Assembly: GCF_009905375.1 (NCBI RefSeq)
Contig: NC_133647.1
Location: 130,922,673 to 130,986,672 of the forward strand
Direction of reading: 5' to 3'
From: Apium graveolens
Lineage: Eukaryota > Streptophyta > Magnoliopsida > Apiales > Apiaceae
Length of the DNA: 64,000 nucleotides
A program made the translations under genes and the position numbers. This document shows, in pieces, positions 11,582 to 22,940 of this stretch (position 1 is its first letter; each line of letters starts with the position of its first letter). The notes beneath the pieces were generated by a model. It was not told where the DNA came from. It was given only the letters and a program-made list of their open reading frames with translations, and did no database searches.

Positions 11582-11889
11582 CATTTTAGATATTTTCATA
11601 AGTCTACTACTATGCATATTTTTCAACCTAGGTTTATCCCCTCCGCGCGCAAATAGTCATTGAACCGACAATACTACATTCGGGGGCGGGGCAACTAAAG
11701 GGCCAGAAGCCCTTGCCGTTCACCCTGAAATCAGAAAACTGATGTACTTTTTTTAAAAGTTTTTTTTTTTGCTAATTCATTACACAAACAAGGAATCTAA
11801 CTTTTAATATCCCACAAGGAAAAAAAACCTCAACCGTGTTGCCTTTTTTTAAGTTTTGTGTCGACTAATTCCCAGCAAACTACATGTTA
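11582..11889. other. Unassigned spacer
   Basis: Contains homopolymer A/T runs and a short GC-rich patch at 11641-11700. I see no gene, repeat structure or element end that I can defend. Confidence 0.4.
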
Positions 11890-13700
11890 GTGTAGCACAT
11901 ATATATATAACTATTTTTGTGTAAGTGATAAACAAGCTGCTTGGATATTGTCAAAGATGTTATTCAATTCGATCAGCAAGTACATGAATAATATCAGGAA
12001 ATTCATACAACGGAAATGCTAAAAACTAGGACCCCTCAACAGCTATGAATCCTAAACAAACTCCACCTCTAGCTTATTCCGTAAACTCCTAAAATGACTC
12101 CACAAAGTTTGCACGATTAAGTCATGCACACCAGACACTTATGACTTAACAATCAAAACAAATTACAAATATTATTAAACTCCAATATATCCCCCCTTAA
12201 TCTCAAACATGTTTTACTAGCTCCTTAACTCCCAACAGGTTGCGCATTTTCTTGAACATTCTGGAAAGTTTCCAGAGCTTTTATTAGACCATCAGCACAT
12301 TTCTTATCACTGCTGATTTGTTGCACAATGATTTCCCCGTGTTCTACACATTCTCGAATAAAATGGAATCAAATATTGATGTGCTTACTTCTCCAATGAA
12401 AAACAGAGTTTTTGGCCAGATTAATCGTTAACTTATTATCGATAAACAATGTTATCGGTCCTATAGATTCACCTGTGATTTGTCTCAGCACATTCCGTAA
12501 CCAAATGCCTTGACAAGAGGCAGCTGTTGCAGCCACGATTCCAGCTTCACATGATGATAAAGCTGCTACTCTTTTCTTTTAGGACGCCCAAGATATAAGA
12601 CTTTCATTCAAATAGTAAACTACTCCACCAGTGCATCTTTTGTCATCTATTGTCCCTCCCAAGTCACTATCTCAGAAACCTGTAACCATGGTGTTTCCAC
12701 TGTTCTGAGTATAAATTAATCCATACTCCAGCGTTCCCTTTACATAACGCAAAATCCTTTTTACTGCACTCAAATGAAATGTTGTGGGACGTTCCATATA
12801 TCGATTTACTATTTTAACAGAAAAGGCTATGTCAGGGCATGTGTTAATTAAGTAACGCAAACCTCCGACCATACTTTTATACATTGTAACATCTACTGTT
12901 CGTCCATTCTCATCTTTTGAAATTTGCTCCTTAGGATCCATTGGATACCTTGTGGGATTGCACTCTTTCATACCAGCTCTGTCAAGCAACTTTACAGCAT
13001 ACCCGGACTGTTTAAACTCGATAAAACCAGCCTCATGCTTCACTTTTATTCCAAGATAGTAGATGAGCTTACCAAAATCTGTCATTTCAAATTTCATCCC
13101 CATTTTTTATTTGAATTCTTCGATCTTCTGAAAATTTTCCCCAGGAATCAGAATATCGTCTACGTATACTGCAATGATCAAGCAATCATTTACGTTGACT
13201 CTTGTGTAGACAGTATTTTCGTAGGGACAATATTTGAAACCCAAGCGCTCCAAAGTCTGATTAAGTTTCGCATACCAGGCACGTGGCGCCTGGCGTAAAC
13301 CATGCAACGCCTTTGTTAATATGTAACCATCTGCTCCCTTCCACTTTTCTCAAATCCTTCTGATTGTGCGACAAAAACATCTTCTGCAATTTTGCTGAGA
13401 GTGCGAACAACAATCGCACAGTTTATTAAACTCGTAATAGGTGCAAAGACCTCCTCATAATCAATTCCATGCTCTTGTGTATAACCCTTGGCGACAAGTC
13501 GTGCCTTGTGTTTGACTATATTTTCAGCTGCATCTTTTTTTAGGTTAAATCCAGTTTAAACGGATCATCTTTTGGCTTGCTGGTAATTCTATGAGTTTCC
13601 ACGTACCATTCCTCTCGATGGAGTCGATCTCATCTTCCATGGCCACTTTCCAATCCTTTTCTTTCGATGCTTCTCTAAAACTAGCAGGTTATTCGGTTCC
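11890..13700 (-). mobile_element. 5'-truncated copia retrotransposon remnant
   Basis: Reading the minus strand, copia RT/RNase H coding remnants (13700-12240) are followed by a purine tract, AAGGGGGGATAT (about 12187-12198). An LTR-like stretch beginning near TTGGAGTTTAATAA then runs left to about 11890. The 5' half (gag, protease, integrase) is absent. Both borders are approximate. Confidence 0.65.
12240..13690 (-). pseudogene. Copia reverse transcriptase / RNase H remnant
   Basis: Minus-strand order is an EDEIDSIERNGTW-type RT start near 13640, the GLRQAPRAWY motif near 13290, the catalytic YVDDIL motif near 13160 followed by IPGEN, then, after a frame change near 13105, FEMTDFGKLIYYLGI and LDRAGMKECNP motifs. 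A PDIAFSV and MERPTTFH segment and a weak RNase H region follow near 12660-12540. The two best frames are 13307-13107 and 13103-12672. The right-hand 380 bp contain several stops. The motifs identify Ty1/copia RT firmly. This family differs from the two nested copia copies described below, which lack this part of RT. Confidence 0.85.
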
Positions 13701-14229
13701 ATAAATATATGTTAAAAAATAAAATTAATATGTGTATTATATATACTTATACCATGGTTTTCCAAGAAACTCAAGGAGTCACTAAAAAAAATATCAATAA
13801 ACAACGATTCAGAACTGATGTATAATATGCTAAAAATTGATATTTTCATGGGTGTAGTAAAAGGTCCCTTTTCACATCATGTGAAAAATAATATAATACG
13901 TCATTTCTAGATATTAATCGATGTATTAGACATACTAAGACTTCAGTTGATAATAAGAAACGATGTCAATTGTACTACACAACAATGCTTATCAAAATGG
14001 AAACGATGTATTAATACACATATTAAGATATCAGTCAGGAACTATGTCTATGGCTACATATTTAATTATATACATATATATACATGTACACACATACCAA
14101 AAATACTATAAACAAAAATAAGCAGTTCAATCACATATAAAATATTAAAACATTGATTATCATTATCAAACTAATACAAACCATTCCAACATACAGATTT
14201 GATAAAATAAAAAACATATATTTCTCAAA
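13701..14229. other. Non-coding AT-rich stretch with an imperfect 85-bp duplication
   Basis: I see no gene. Two related segments, near 13918-13967 and 14003-14048, share CGATGTATTA.. followed by CATA.TAAGA..TCAGT and end in ..ACGATGTC / ..CTATGTC. This could be a decayed MITE or simply a local duplication. Confidence 0.35.
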
Positions 14230-14334
14230 TCAAACTTTATAATGATCATTGATGTGTCTAACTACTGATGCACCAGCGACAAAATAACTCTGCAATGCAT
14301 TGTTATCCTTTACAAAGACTTCATAACGGCAAGC
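14230..14334 (-). pseudogene. Coding-like remnant left of the gypsy insertion (3' part)
   Basis: On the minus strand, starting at the target duplication, a frame opens as CRYEVFVKDNNALQSYF and ends about 16 residues later in HYKV plus TGA at about 14233. It looks like the C-terminal end of a protein and is followed by AT-rich DNA. Its upstream partner lies beyond the 31.5-kb insertion at 45839-46060. I do not recognise the protein. Confidence 0.3.
14330..14334. repeat. Left target-site duplication of Tekay-A (CAAGC)
   Basis: CAAGC directly precedes the 5' LTR start TATAACGACTC and recurs directly after the 3' LTR end at 45834-45838. Confidence 0.9.
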
Positions 14335-17300
14335 TATAACGACTCGTATACTTTTATATTATTAAAAAGTGTAATTATTAAATAATTAATTAAATAAATT
14401 ATGTGTGATTTATGGTGTACCGGGTTGCTCGCATAATTAAATTATTGAGTTGTACTGAATTGTTTCCACTTTTAAAAATGAATTTAATACAAATTTATTT
14501 GCACAAATATTTGGAATGTCTCTAAATTTATTTTTATGGTTTTATAAATACAATAATTATTTATGGGATTTTATAAAATTTAGAAATCAATATTTCATCA
14601 ATTATTTAGCCATGTATGATTTTCTGATTGCATTTATTCGTGAAACCCGTATTTAATACCAGAATTCTTCAAAAATTATGAAACTCATATTTATTTAAGT
14701 TGGGAATATTTCAAAAAATTTAAAATTATTTTGGAAATTTTTGGGATTAATTTCACCCGCTCGTCAATTCGTTTAATTTATAAAAGCGGGAATAAACTGC
14801 GTTTCAGACATTACTTTAAAATTAAAAGATTTATGTTTTTATAAACTTCGGGATATTTATAACATTTTAAGACTATTTTCGAGATTTTCAGAATTTGTTT
14901 TAAGTGTAGCTCGGTTCGTTAATTGTGAAATGCGGTACGAGTCGTGTTTCAAGAATAGTTTAAAAATTATGAAAATTTTATTTTATAAGTTTTTATTTAT
15001 TCCGTAAATTTTAAAATTAGTCTGGCAATATTCCGCGTTATTTTCAATTTCAAATATATCCATTAAAATCCAATTTCGGGACAAAAACTGGGTCACGGGA
15101 AGTTCATATCAATTTATTCTAATACGTGTCCAAATTTCTATTAGTTCACAGACACATGTAAGCAGCAGAAATATTTTAAAAAATAATAATAAAACAACAG
15201 ATATACAGCCCTTGTATCACCCACCTCTCTCAACCTCAATCTCTCTGATTTAATCTCTCTAATCAATCTCTCGGGAATCTGGAATCTCTGCTCTCCCTCT
15301 CTCGATTAGCTCTCTCTACCTCCTCTCTTCTCTCCTGTTTTTCCCTGGGTTTCCTCCGACCGTTCCCCTCTTGTACGCCGCCATTTTCTAGGGTATTTCT
15401 GGTGGGTTCCCCGGCGATCCACCTTTGTTTCATTCTCTCGGCTTAGCATCGATATATATATGCATGATTATATGTATATATATATTGAGTCTGTTGGATG
15501 ATTATTGTGTGTGCAATCTCTGTGTGTGTGTGTGTTAGTGTGTGTGTCGTGTTGTGTGCGTGAGTTGCGCGCGGAGGCGCGTGTGTGACAGGGAGAGTGG
15601 CCTGTGTTGATTATTGCCTGGTGATTGGTTATGTTGTATTCTGAATTTAATTTTTATTTTATAGGGTTTATTTGATTACCGTTTCGTGATATCAATAAAT
15701 TCATGCTGGATTATATTACTAATCGGTGGAGTTCGTGTTAAAACCCGAATTAATCGGGTACCCGCGGATTTTACCGCCGTCCGCGACGAATTTCGACGAG
15801 TGGACGGTGGACGATGATCATGTTTACCTGAAGCCTAATATTTTTAAAATAAATAATTTAATTTGTAAAATTATTTTTGAAACGAGAAATTAGTTATTTT
15901 AAATCGAAGTCGGGCACATAATTTTGATGGTGAATTGTGACTACTAGATTAATGGCTTGGGTGAATGATTGGTTGTGATTTGACGTCGATTGTATTCGAC
16001 GGGTAGTCTGATAAACAAAGGAGACGCTGCCCGATTTTCGGGCACGTATCCTGTAAAATGTCGGAAATACCAATCGAATGTGTATAGCCATATAATTATA
16101 AATAAAATATTTTGTAAAATTTAACTGACAACCTGTTTCCTAAAATGACGGGTATAAGTATTTTCCAAAAAAGATTATCAAACCGGTTTGTGAAATCGTG
16201 AGCCCTGATTGTTATGTGTGGCGTATTAATATGTGCATCATCAAGTCGAGATTTGTTATCGTACGGGTAGAGTTGATATCGAGGATATGTCAAGCATACC
16301 TAGACATCTAACTTAGAGCATTGCGACCCTGTAGGTTCTAGTCGGGAAACCGAAAGTGACGTCCGATTAAAATAGCCTCGTGATCAGTTGACAAGCACGC
16401 CGAGGTTCCAAGCAAAGGACCTGAGCGTTGAAGTCGGATCTGGGATAGTTTACTAATTAGGTGATAAAGCCCGAATGTTCGAGTCGATCCAAAATCAGTC
16501 AGTGATAGTTGTAAAGCTCTGCAAGGCAAGTACCCCTGGTTATTCTTTTATGGTTCAGTATATGTAAATAGCTAATGTTTTAATCTCGCAACGGAACAGA
16601 AACGTTTTAAGTTACGTATCCCCTGTATTTGGAAATGTTGTTTAAAAATATGTTTTTGGGAAAAGTAACTTCTGAAAGCACCTATATCTAAATATGACTG
16701 AAATGAAAGGAAGTTTTAAATAGTGTGTTGTGACAGAATGGTTTTAAAAAGAGATAGGTGATAGTGATTTTAAAAACTGGATAAAGAGAAAGTTTTGATC
16801 CACCTATGTCGTGGAAGGTTTTGATCCACCTATGTCGTGAAATATTTTGATCCACCTATGTCGTGGAACTTTGGAAGAGTAAAAATGGAATTCAGTTGAT
16901 CTATTGGAATTGAGTAGGCGTAAGTGGCTAATTCGGTTGGTGCTCTGTTTAACCGATTAGTCCAGCGTAGGGGGAAAGACCTAGCTAGTCTTTTTCCAAG
17001 TTCCGGAACACATTCTTTATTTTGGATAGCCGTTAGTCGCTGTCCGGTAAGGATAGACTGATCAGCTATCTTCACCCGTTGAATGTCCAATAGATTTGAT
17101 TGATTAAGTTTTGAAATTGTTTATCAAATCAACTTGTTTGAGACAGATGATTTGAAAATGAAATAGCATGCTAAGATTTAACTCTGGTAATTATACACAG
17201 CACACGACTGATATTGTTATTTTTCAGAGCATGCTAGTTTTGAATATCCAGTTTATGAATGTTTACTCTGCTTTTGTGAACGAGCTATAATTTATGTTCC

Positions 17301-17697
17301 TATCACTGTTTTCTCATAAATTGTTTTACTTGTTATTCATATAGTGGTACTGCTGAGTAATTGATTGCTCACCCTTGCAGAATGTTTTATATATGTATTG
17401 CAGATGCCTAGGAGATTCTTCCGCAGTAGTCAGGGCAGAGTCCCAGTTTCTTCTGTGTCAGGCTCCTCTGAGGTAGTTGTGTTGGACCGAAGATGGTCTA
17501 TTGAGTTGCTGTATTAAGTTAGTTGTGTCAGGATGGTTTGATGTAAGTCGGTTTTGTAATAGTTGTAACCTAAATCATACTTAAACCTGGAAAAGGTCTT
17601 GGTAAAGGGGTCGTGGTTAATCATTTGGATTACATTATGTTTATTATTATTGATGTTGGTGACGTCAACTCCTGACCTCGGGGTTGAGGCCGTCACA
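14335..17697 (+). repeat. 5' LTR of Tekay-A (3363 bp)
   Basis: Starts TATAACGACTC (not the usual TG) and ends GGCCGTCACA, just before the primer-binding site. It holds an AT-rich first kilobase, a CT-rich tract (about 15220-15350), GT-rich microsatellite DNA (15500-15560), a GC-rich patch and a 26-bp triplet repeat. The 3' LTR is clearly homologous but shows several differences per 100 bp by eye, so it is older than the nested copia copies. Confidence 0.92.
16793..16870 (+). repeat. 26-bp tandem repeat, three units
   Basis: Units starting at 16793, 16819 and 16845 share TTTTGATCCACCTATGTCGT. The same triplet, with extra mutations, is in the 3' LTR at about 44932-45005, so it was present before the element inserted. 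Confidence 0.88.
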
Positions 17698-17699
17698 GT

Positions 17700-17710
17700 T
17701 GGTATCAGAG
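17700..17710 (+). promoter_or_regulatory. Primer-binding site of Tekay-A
   Basis: TGGTATCAGAG two bases after the LTR end, complementary to the 3' end of initiator tRNA-Met. Confidence 0.9.
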
Positions 17711-19255
17711 TTACAGGTTTGAGTCCCTGATTTAGGTTAGGAGTAGAGTTAGAAGAGTGTAGGAAGGTTTATATATATATGTAAGTCAGCAACTCAAGCA
17801 GAGGAGCGAGTTTATGAGTTCAGTCAAGGGTTCCGGAGGCGTAACCCTGACGTTTATTGAGAATTGGATGGAACTGCCCTAACCTAGAGTACGTTTCCTT
17901 TGCATATGTATTACTAGTAATGTTCGATAGAGATTTCTAGTTTTCCCCTTGAGAAAACGAGTCTGATTGCGAGAATTCAGCGTTTGAGCGGGCCCTTGAT
18001 GTGTCAGCTGAAAAGATGCCAACATTATTTCTAAATATCGCATTTTTTATGTCAAGGAATGTTACTTGACCGAGTATGTGACCTCAGTGAGTTTGGATAG
18101 TATGATAATAGTCAGCGGATGTTATGACAGCCAAGTCTTAGAGTGAATGTGGATCAGTACTGTTGTTTATATCTTGAACCCTTATACGTATTTCTTGAGA
18201 CACCTTTTGCTTCCATAATAATTGTTTATCATCTAATAAGATGCTTGTTTATCCCTAAGAAAGTCAAACTTGAAGCAAGCCACTTAAGGTTCTTTTGATT
18301 TATCATAAATCAGATTTTCCCTTCCTATTTGTGAATTTTCTATCTAAACATTGTTTCTTTCCTCAGTGATTATTTTAGTTGATTGGGGCAAACAATGCAT
18401 ACGATTTGACTATTTGTCTGTGCGATAAAGGGTCTGGTGGGACGCCACCGAGTTATGTGTTGTGAACTATGCGGTACTAAGATTGGCCATCTTATGTACT
18501 TGTATGGTTGCTCTCAGTCCTACCTACATCTTCTTCACTATTCCTTCTCATTCGATTTCCTTGATTTTGAAATTTTATTTGGTATTCCATGATAATAAAT
18601 TCCTTCTGTGACCTCTGTGATTAGACAGTCTTGATTATTGTGAGTAAATGAAAGTTGACTGTCAGGAAGAATGAAATTCCTATATAAGGATATTATTTAA
18701 AAATAATGGTAACCGTGAGAGTTCAGGACCTAATGATGGACTTATAGCCTTGGGAAAAGTAAATCAGTGGTTGATGAATCACTTGTGGGTGATAAAAAAT
18801 CATCCTTAAAAGAATTGTAGGTTGGAATTTGGACTATGGTGCCTAGAAGAGTCCAGCGTTCCTTAAGCTGACCTGATTTACCAGTTTGATCTATGTAATT
18901 AGAGGTTAATATAGCCAGCCAAGTTTTGTAGTATATCAGATTAGTGTTGATGTGGTAATAGAGCAGTGACGGGAAGATAGTTAGTTGTTGTTGTATTAAG
19001 GAGCCATGCTACGGTGATTAGTTTCTTTATATTCCAGTTTTTCTGTACTGTTGTTGATTCTGCTACTGTCATTGCTGCTACTGTTGCTAGTGCTGCTAAT
19101 CTAGATTTATTTTGTAAATGGACCCCGATATTAAAGACATGGCTACTGTGATTGGGCAACATTTTCCTGATATAGGTGCACCGTATAAACGGTGATATCT
19201 TTTGTCAAATATTTTTGTTATGTTTTGAATAAACTCATTTATATATTTCAGGAAG
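17711..19255 (+). other. Tekay-A leader, no gene seen
   Basis: About 1.5 kb between the primer-binding site and the gag start. No reading frame, tandem repeat or motif here stands out; it probably carries the untranslated and packaging region. Confidence 0.5.
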
Positions 19256-20350
19256 ATGCCACCCAAGAAAGCTACCCAGTCTATAGAAAATAGTAGTAGT
19301 TTTGTGGAGGGTCCAGCTATAAATGAAATTCTAGACTTGTTGCGCCAGCAGCAGCATCAACAGTAGCAGCTAATCCAACAGGTTCAGCAGCAACAACTAC
19401 TGTTACAGCAGCAACACCAAGGAATGAACCAAAGTGCTAATTTCAAATCTTTTCAGAATGTTAACCCTCCTGAATTTAAGGGTGAACCTAATCCAGTAGC
19501 TGCAAGAGCATGGTTAAGAGATATGGAGAAAGCTTTCAATCTTGTCCAAGTAAGTGAGAATCTTATGACTGATTATGCAAGTTACTTCTTAAAGGATGAA
19601 GCAAATTACTGGTGGGAGTCAACCAGAGCATTAGAAGGAGAAGGCCCTGTTCCATGGGCTAGGTTTAGTGAGTTATTCTTGGAAAAGTATTTTCATGACT
19701 GTGTGAGGAATCAAATGGAGATTGAGTTCCTAGAACTGAAGCAAGGTGATAGAAGTGTAGCTGAGTATGAGGCTAAGTTCACAGAGTTGGCTAGGTTTGT
19801 ATCAGACTATGTGCACTCTGAAGCTCAGAGGGCAAGAAGGTTTCAACAAGGATTGAAGCCTGAGATTCGCAGTAGAGTTGTGGCATTGCAACTCAAGACG
19901 TATCATTCCGTAGTTCAGGCCGCCTTAGTAATTGAATTTGATCAGAAGTTAGCCGCTAGAGAAAAAGAAGATAAGAAGCGAAAGATAGATGAGGTGGAAG
20001 GAGCATCAGGTCAAAAAGGATCTAGTCAGAAGTCTCGAGAAAAGGTTGGTAGGAATAAGAATAAAGAACTTAGAGGGCAGAGTTTTTTTTAAACAGGATT
20101 AGTAACACCTCAGTCAACTCCACCAAGATAAATCGGTTAAGTCGCCTATATCGGAGTGTAAGTAATGTGGTAAAAGGCACAGTGGAGTGTGTAAAGCAGA
20201 TACTGAATGTTTCAGGTGTGGACAAAAGGGATATTATGCGTCAGAATGTAAGGTGGAAAATCCAGAAGTCATCTGTTACAATTGTGGCAAGGTGGGGCAT
20301 GTTGCCAAGAACTGTAGAAGTGCTTCTCGTGGGAGGTAGTGCATCAAAGG
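19256..20350 (+). pseudogene. Tekay-A gag with zinc knuckles, broken
   Basis: ATG at 19256 (context GGAAGATGCC) opens a frame with a glutamine-rich N-terminus that is interrupted by TAG at 19364-19366. It then continues 19424-20092 through a clear retrotransposon gag domain (FKGEPNPVAARAWLRDMEKAF, YWWESTRAL, FLELKQGDRSVAEYEAKF) and a lysine-rich tail. The frame is lost at a run of eight T near 20081-20089. Downstream, in another frame, two zinc knuckles are visible at about 20208-20320: CFRCGQKGYYASEC, with Y in place of the usual H, and CYNCGKVGHVAKNC. A third CGKRHSGVC motif precedes them near 20165. Gag would form the particle and bind RNA; this copy cannot make a full product. Confidence 0.88.
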
Positions 20351-20558
20351 GTCGGACATCCAGCACACCCAAGGCTAAGACTTGTAATATGATTAAAAGT
20401 TCAGCTGCTCAAGACCCTGATAACGAACCAAGGCAATGATTGATTACCAGAAGAAGCAAATAATAATATCTACAGAAGCTAATATTAGGATAAGTATCCA
20501 AGGGCATAAGCAAGAATATAAGGCGTACTGGTGTATGTAAGGGATATTAAGAAGGAAG
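20351..20558 (+). pseudogene. Tekay-A remnant between gag and RT; protease missing
   Basis: After the zinc knuckles the sequence passes quickly to a segment reading VYVRDIKKE just before the copia-1 insertion. In related elements that motif lies past the protease, in the RT linker, so protease appears to have been deleted before copia-1 landed. Confidence 0.5.
20554..20558. repeat. Left TSD of copia-1 (GGAAG)
   Basis: GGAAG precedes the LTR start and is repeated at 32708-32712 after the 3' LTR. Confidence 0.92.
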
Positions 20559-22221
20559 TGAAAGGAATATGTCCTAAGTCCAATCAGGTATTAGGATTTA
20601 GGAATAACTTTTATGTAATCTGTTTTGATTTCATTGATATTAATAAAGACTTGTTTTGTTTTTATTACGGGCTCTATCTATTTAAGTGTTTAAATAAGAT
20701 ATACCATAGTTTAGAGTAAAGCTTTTTATGGATTATGATGAGATCATAATAGTGAGACCTAAAAAGATGATAACTCTAAACTTAAATAGTTCCTGGTCAT
20801 AGGATTACTAACTGGTAATTAATAATCCGCAAAGATCGGTACATACTATGCTTGCTTCATTTTGAAGGATGTCTGTTCTCATAGACATTTGTGTGGTGAC
20901 ACTATAGCTAGTATGTAGGTGCTTATTATGGAATAAGTTCACTGAACATGACTCGCCCAGCTGAACAACTGATGGAGTTCACTCACGTGTCAGCAGTTGT
21001 TCGCTTAGTGATAGTTGTACAAGTATCCTTAGACTTGAGGTCATCATAGTCATCTTGTGTACACTGAACTATGCTTTGGTTTAGTTCTTAGTCTCCAGGG
21101 ACAATTATTAGGGCTCTTCTGGGTATAGGAATTTGTACACGAAGATAGTGTATGATCAATAAAGGATCTACCCCTTCCAGTGAAGGAAGCGAATGTTCAA
21201 GGCTGATCCAATTATGCTAGTTCAGGAATCTCTGGCCAGAGTGAATGAAATTAGAAAGGAGTTTCTAATTTGCATAGAACTACGCATAATAAATGGTAAG
21301 CAAGTGATTAAATTAGATAGGCTTGACACGAGATCCATGCCTTGTATTTAATCGGGACATTGTAGGGTAGAAGGAGTTTATTGTACGGTAACTATTCACT
21401 GAATAGGTTCTTGGTATTCTAAGCAGTGAATTCATATTATCCGGATAGTCGCGATATGCTGAGAAGTATCCCTCACGATGTAGAATAAATGTGATTAATT
21501 AATTAATCATATTTAATAAATTAGAGAATTTACATAAATAATGATAAAATAGTTTTATTATTATTTATTTCTACTACCGGCTTAATATTGAACCTACAGG
21601 GTCACACCATAAAAAGAGAATGATTTATTGGTGGAGGAATTAATTAATAATGGCTAATAATTATTTATTTGTGAAATAGATAATTAATTGGCAAATTTAA
21701 TAATTGATTAAATGAGATTTAATTGATTATAAATTAATTAAGAAAAGTTCTTAATATTATTAATTAAGGATTTAATTTTTGGAAATTAAATCAAGAGAGA
21801 GAATTATTTCTAAAGTGTTTAGAAAAAGGATTAATGATTAAAAGGTGTTTTAATTATTAATGAGAATAATAAATGGGATAATAATAATAATATTTATGGG
21901 AAAATTTCAGCTGAAAATTTTGCCTATAAATACACTATTATAGACCCTATTTTTATTTTAACCCCAGAAACCCAAAAGTTTTAGAAAACCAAATTCTCTC
22001 CACCTCCTCTTCCTCCTAAAAGTCGTTTTCTTGGTGGATACCGGTGGAGTGCTACACACTTGAGGAGCAACTGCTAAGGATCTCTGATCGTTGTCTCCGA
22101 ATTAATTTTAAAAGGTTAGATTCGATCCCTCGAATTTTTATTCACGATTTATATGCTTTTATTTAGATTTTGTATGTGTAAAATTGTTTTGCCACGCCCC
22201 GCTGCGTTTAAAAATCCAACA
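20559..22221 (+). repeat. 5' LTR of copia-1
   Basis: Begins TGAAAGGAATATGTCC and ends AAATCCAACA. Includes a highly AT-rich region (about 21490-21900), then a TATA box and a C/T-rich transcribed leader. It matches the 3' LTR almost base for base. Confidence 0.95.
21905..21932 (+). promoter_or_regulatory. Copia LTR core promoter: palindrome plus TATA box
   Basis: TATAAATA at 21925-21932 follows the perfect 12-bp palindrome TTTCAGCTGAAA at 21905-21916. The same arrangement occurs in the other three copia LTRs (TATA at 32411, 37862 and 44165). It likely drives retrotransposon transcription. Confidence 0.65.
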
Positions 22222-22222
22222 A

Positions 22223-22234
22223 TGGTATCAGAGC
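22223..22234 (+). promoter_or_regulatory. Primer-binding site of copia-1
   Basis: TGGTATCAGAGC one base after the LTR end, complementary to initiator tRNA-Met. Confidence 0.93.
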
Positions 22235-22499
22235 ATAGGTTGTATGCATATAGATCTGTGGTAAAAATTTCAGAATTTTATGTGCTTGTATGAATTAATT
22301 ATGATTTTTACAAGTTATATCATGGATTAATTTTGTCCGATGAGAAATCATTTCTCAGAATAATTTTGAATGTTGATCTGGGTTCTACAAGTGTTGTAGA
22401 TCGTCTGGGTATTTTTTTCATAATTTTAGGATATATAGATTTTTTATTATGAATTTTTGAAGTTGTATCAATTAAATTCGTAATTAATTAAATCATATA

Positions 22500-22537
<38 letters not shown>

Positions 22538-22559
22538 TTGTAAGTATATATATATTTGT

Positions 22560-22940
22560 GTTTGTTTCTACATCTGCATATGTGCTGTTGATTGCACGAG
22601 AGAAGCACAGACAGACATGCAGAAGTGAGAGAAGAAAACGTGCGACTGCTGACAACAGGACAAAGGACCGCGCGTCGACCACGCGCGCGTGGGGCTCACG
22701 CGCTGGCGTGCCACGCGCGGCGCGTGGAAGACACGCGCTGGTGACGTCATGCTGACGTCATCAGATGACGTCATGCTGACGTCAGCATAGGGGTTTGGGC
22801 GCGTGAGGCACCTGGGCGCGTGGGCGCGCGTGGGGGAGGTCTGACACACGCCTGACAGCGCGTGTGCGCGTGGTGGCACGTGGGACATCTTCTCGGGGCG
22901 CGTGCGGGCGCGTGGAAGCTCAGAATGGGGTGATTTTGGT
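22560..22940 (+). repeat. Copia-1 variable leader block: GC-rich with four TGACGTCA palindromes
   Basis: A strongly GC-rich block in otherwise AT-rich leader DNA. It has four perfect TGACGTCA palindromes at 22742, 22753, 22766 and 22777, a CACGTG at 22877-22882, and many GCGCGTGG-type words. The flanks match copia-2 closely, but this block does not align with the corresponding 357 bp there. The reading frames that cross it on both strands look like by-products of base composition. Confidence 0.8.

Noticed and set aside
13918..14048. Imperfect 85-bp duplication as a new MITE
   Set aside because: No terminal inverted repeats or target duplication could be defined.
20531..20719. Short frame repeated at 31018-31206 and 42718-42957
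   Set aside because: It spans the start of the copia LTR and occurs once per LTR; an LTR shadow, not a gene.
22500..22560. TA dinucleotide runs (also 26050, 57605 and 58540)
   Set aside because: Ordinary microsatellites of plant intergenic DNA; no boundary or function inferred.
22558..22888. Overlapping frames of 65 and 106 codons in the GC-rich leader block
   Set aside because: Open frames on both strands follow from GC-rich composition and lack of stop codons; no domain and not present in copia-2.
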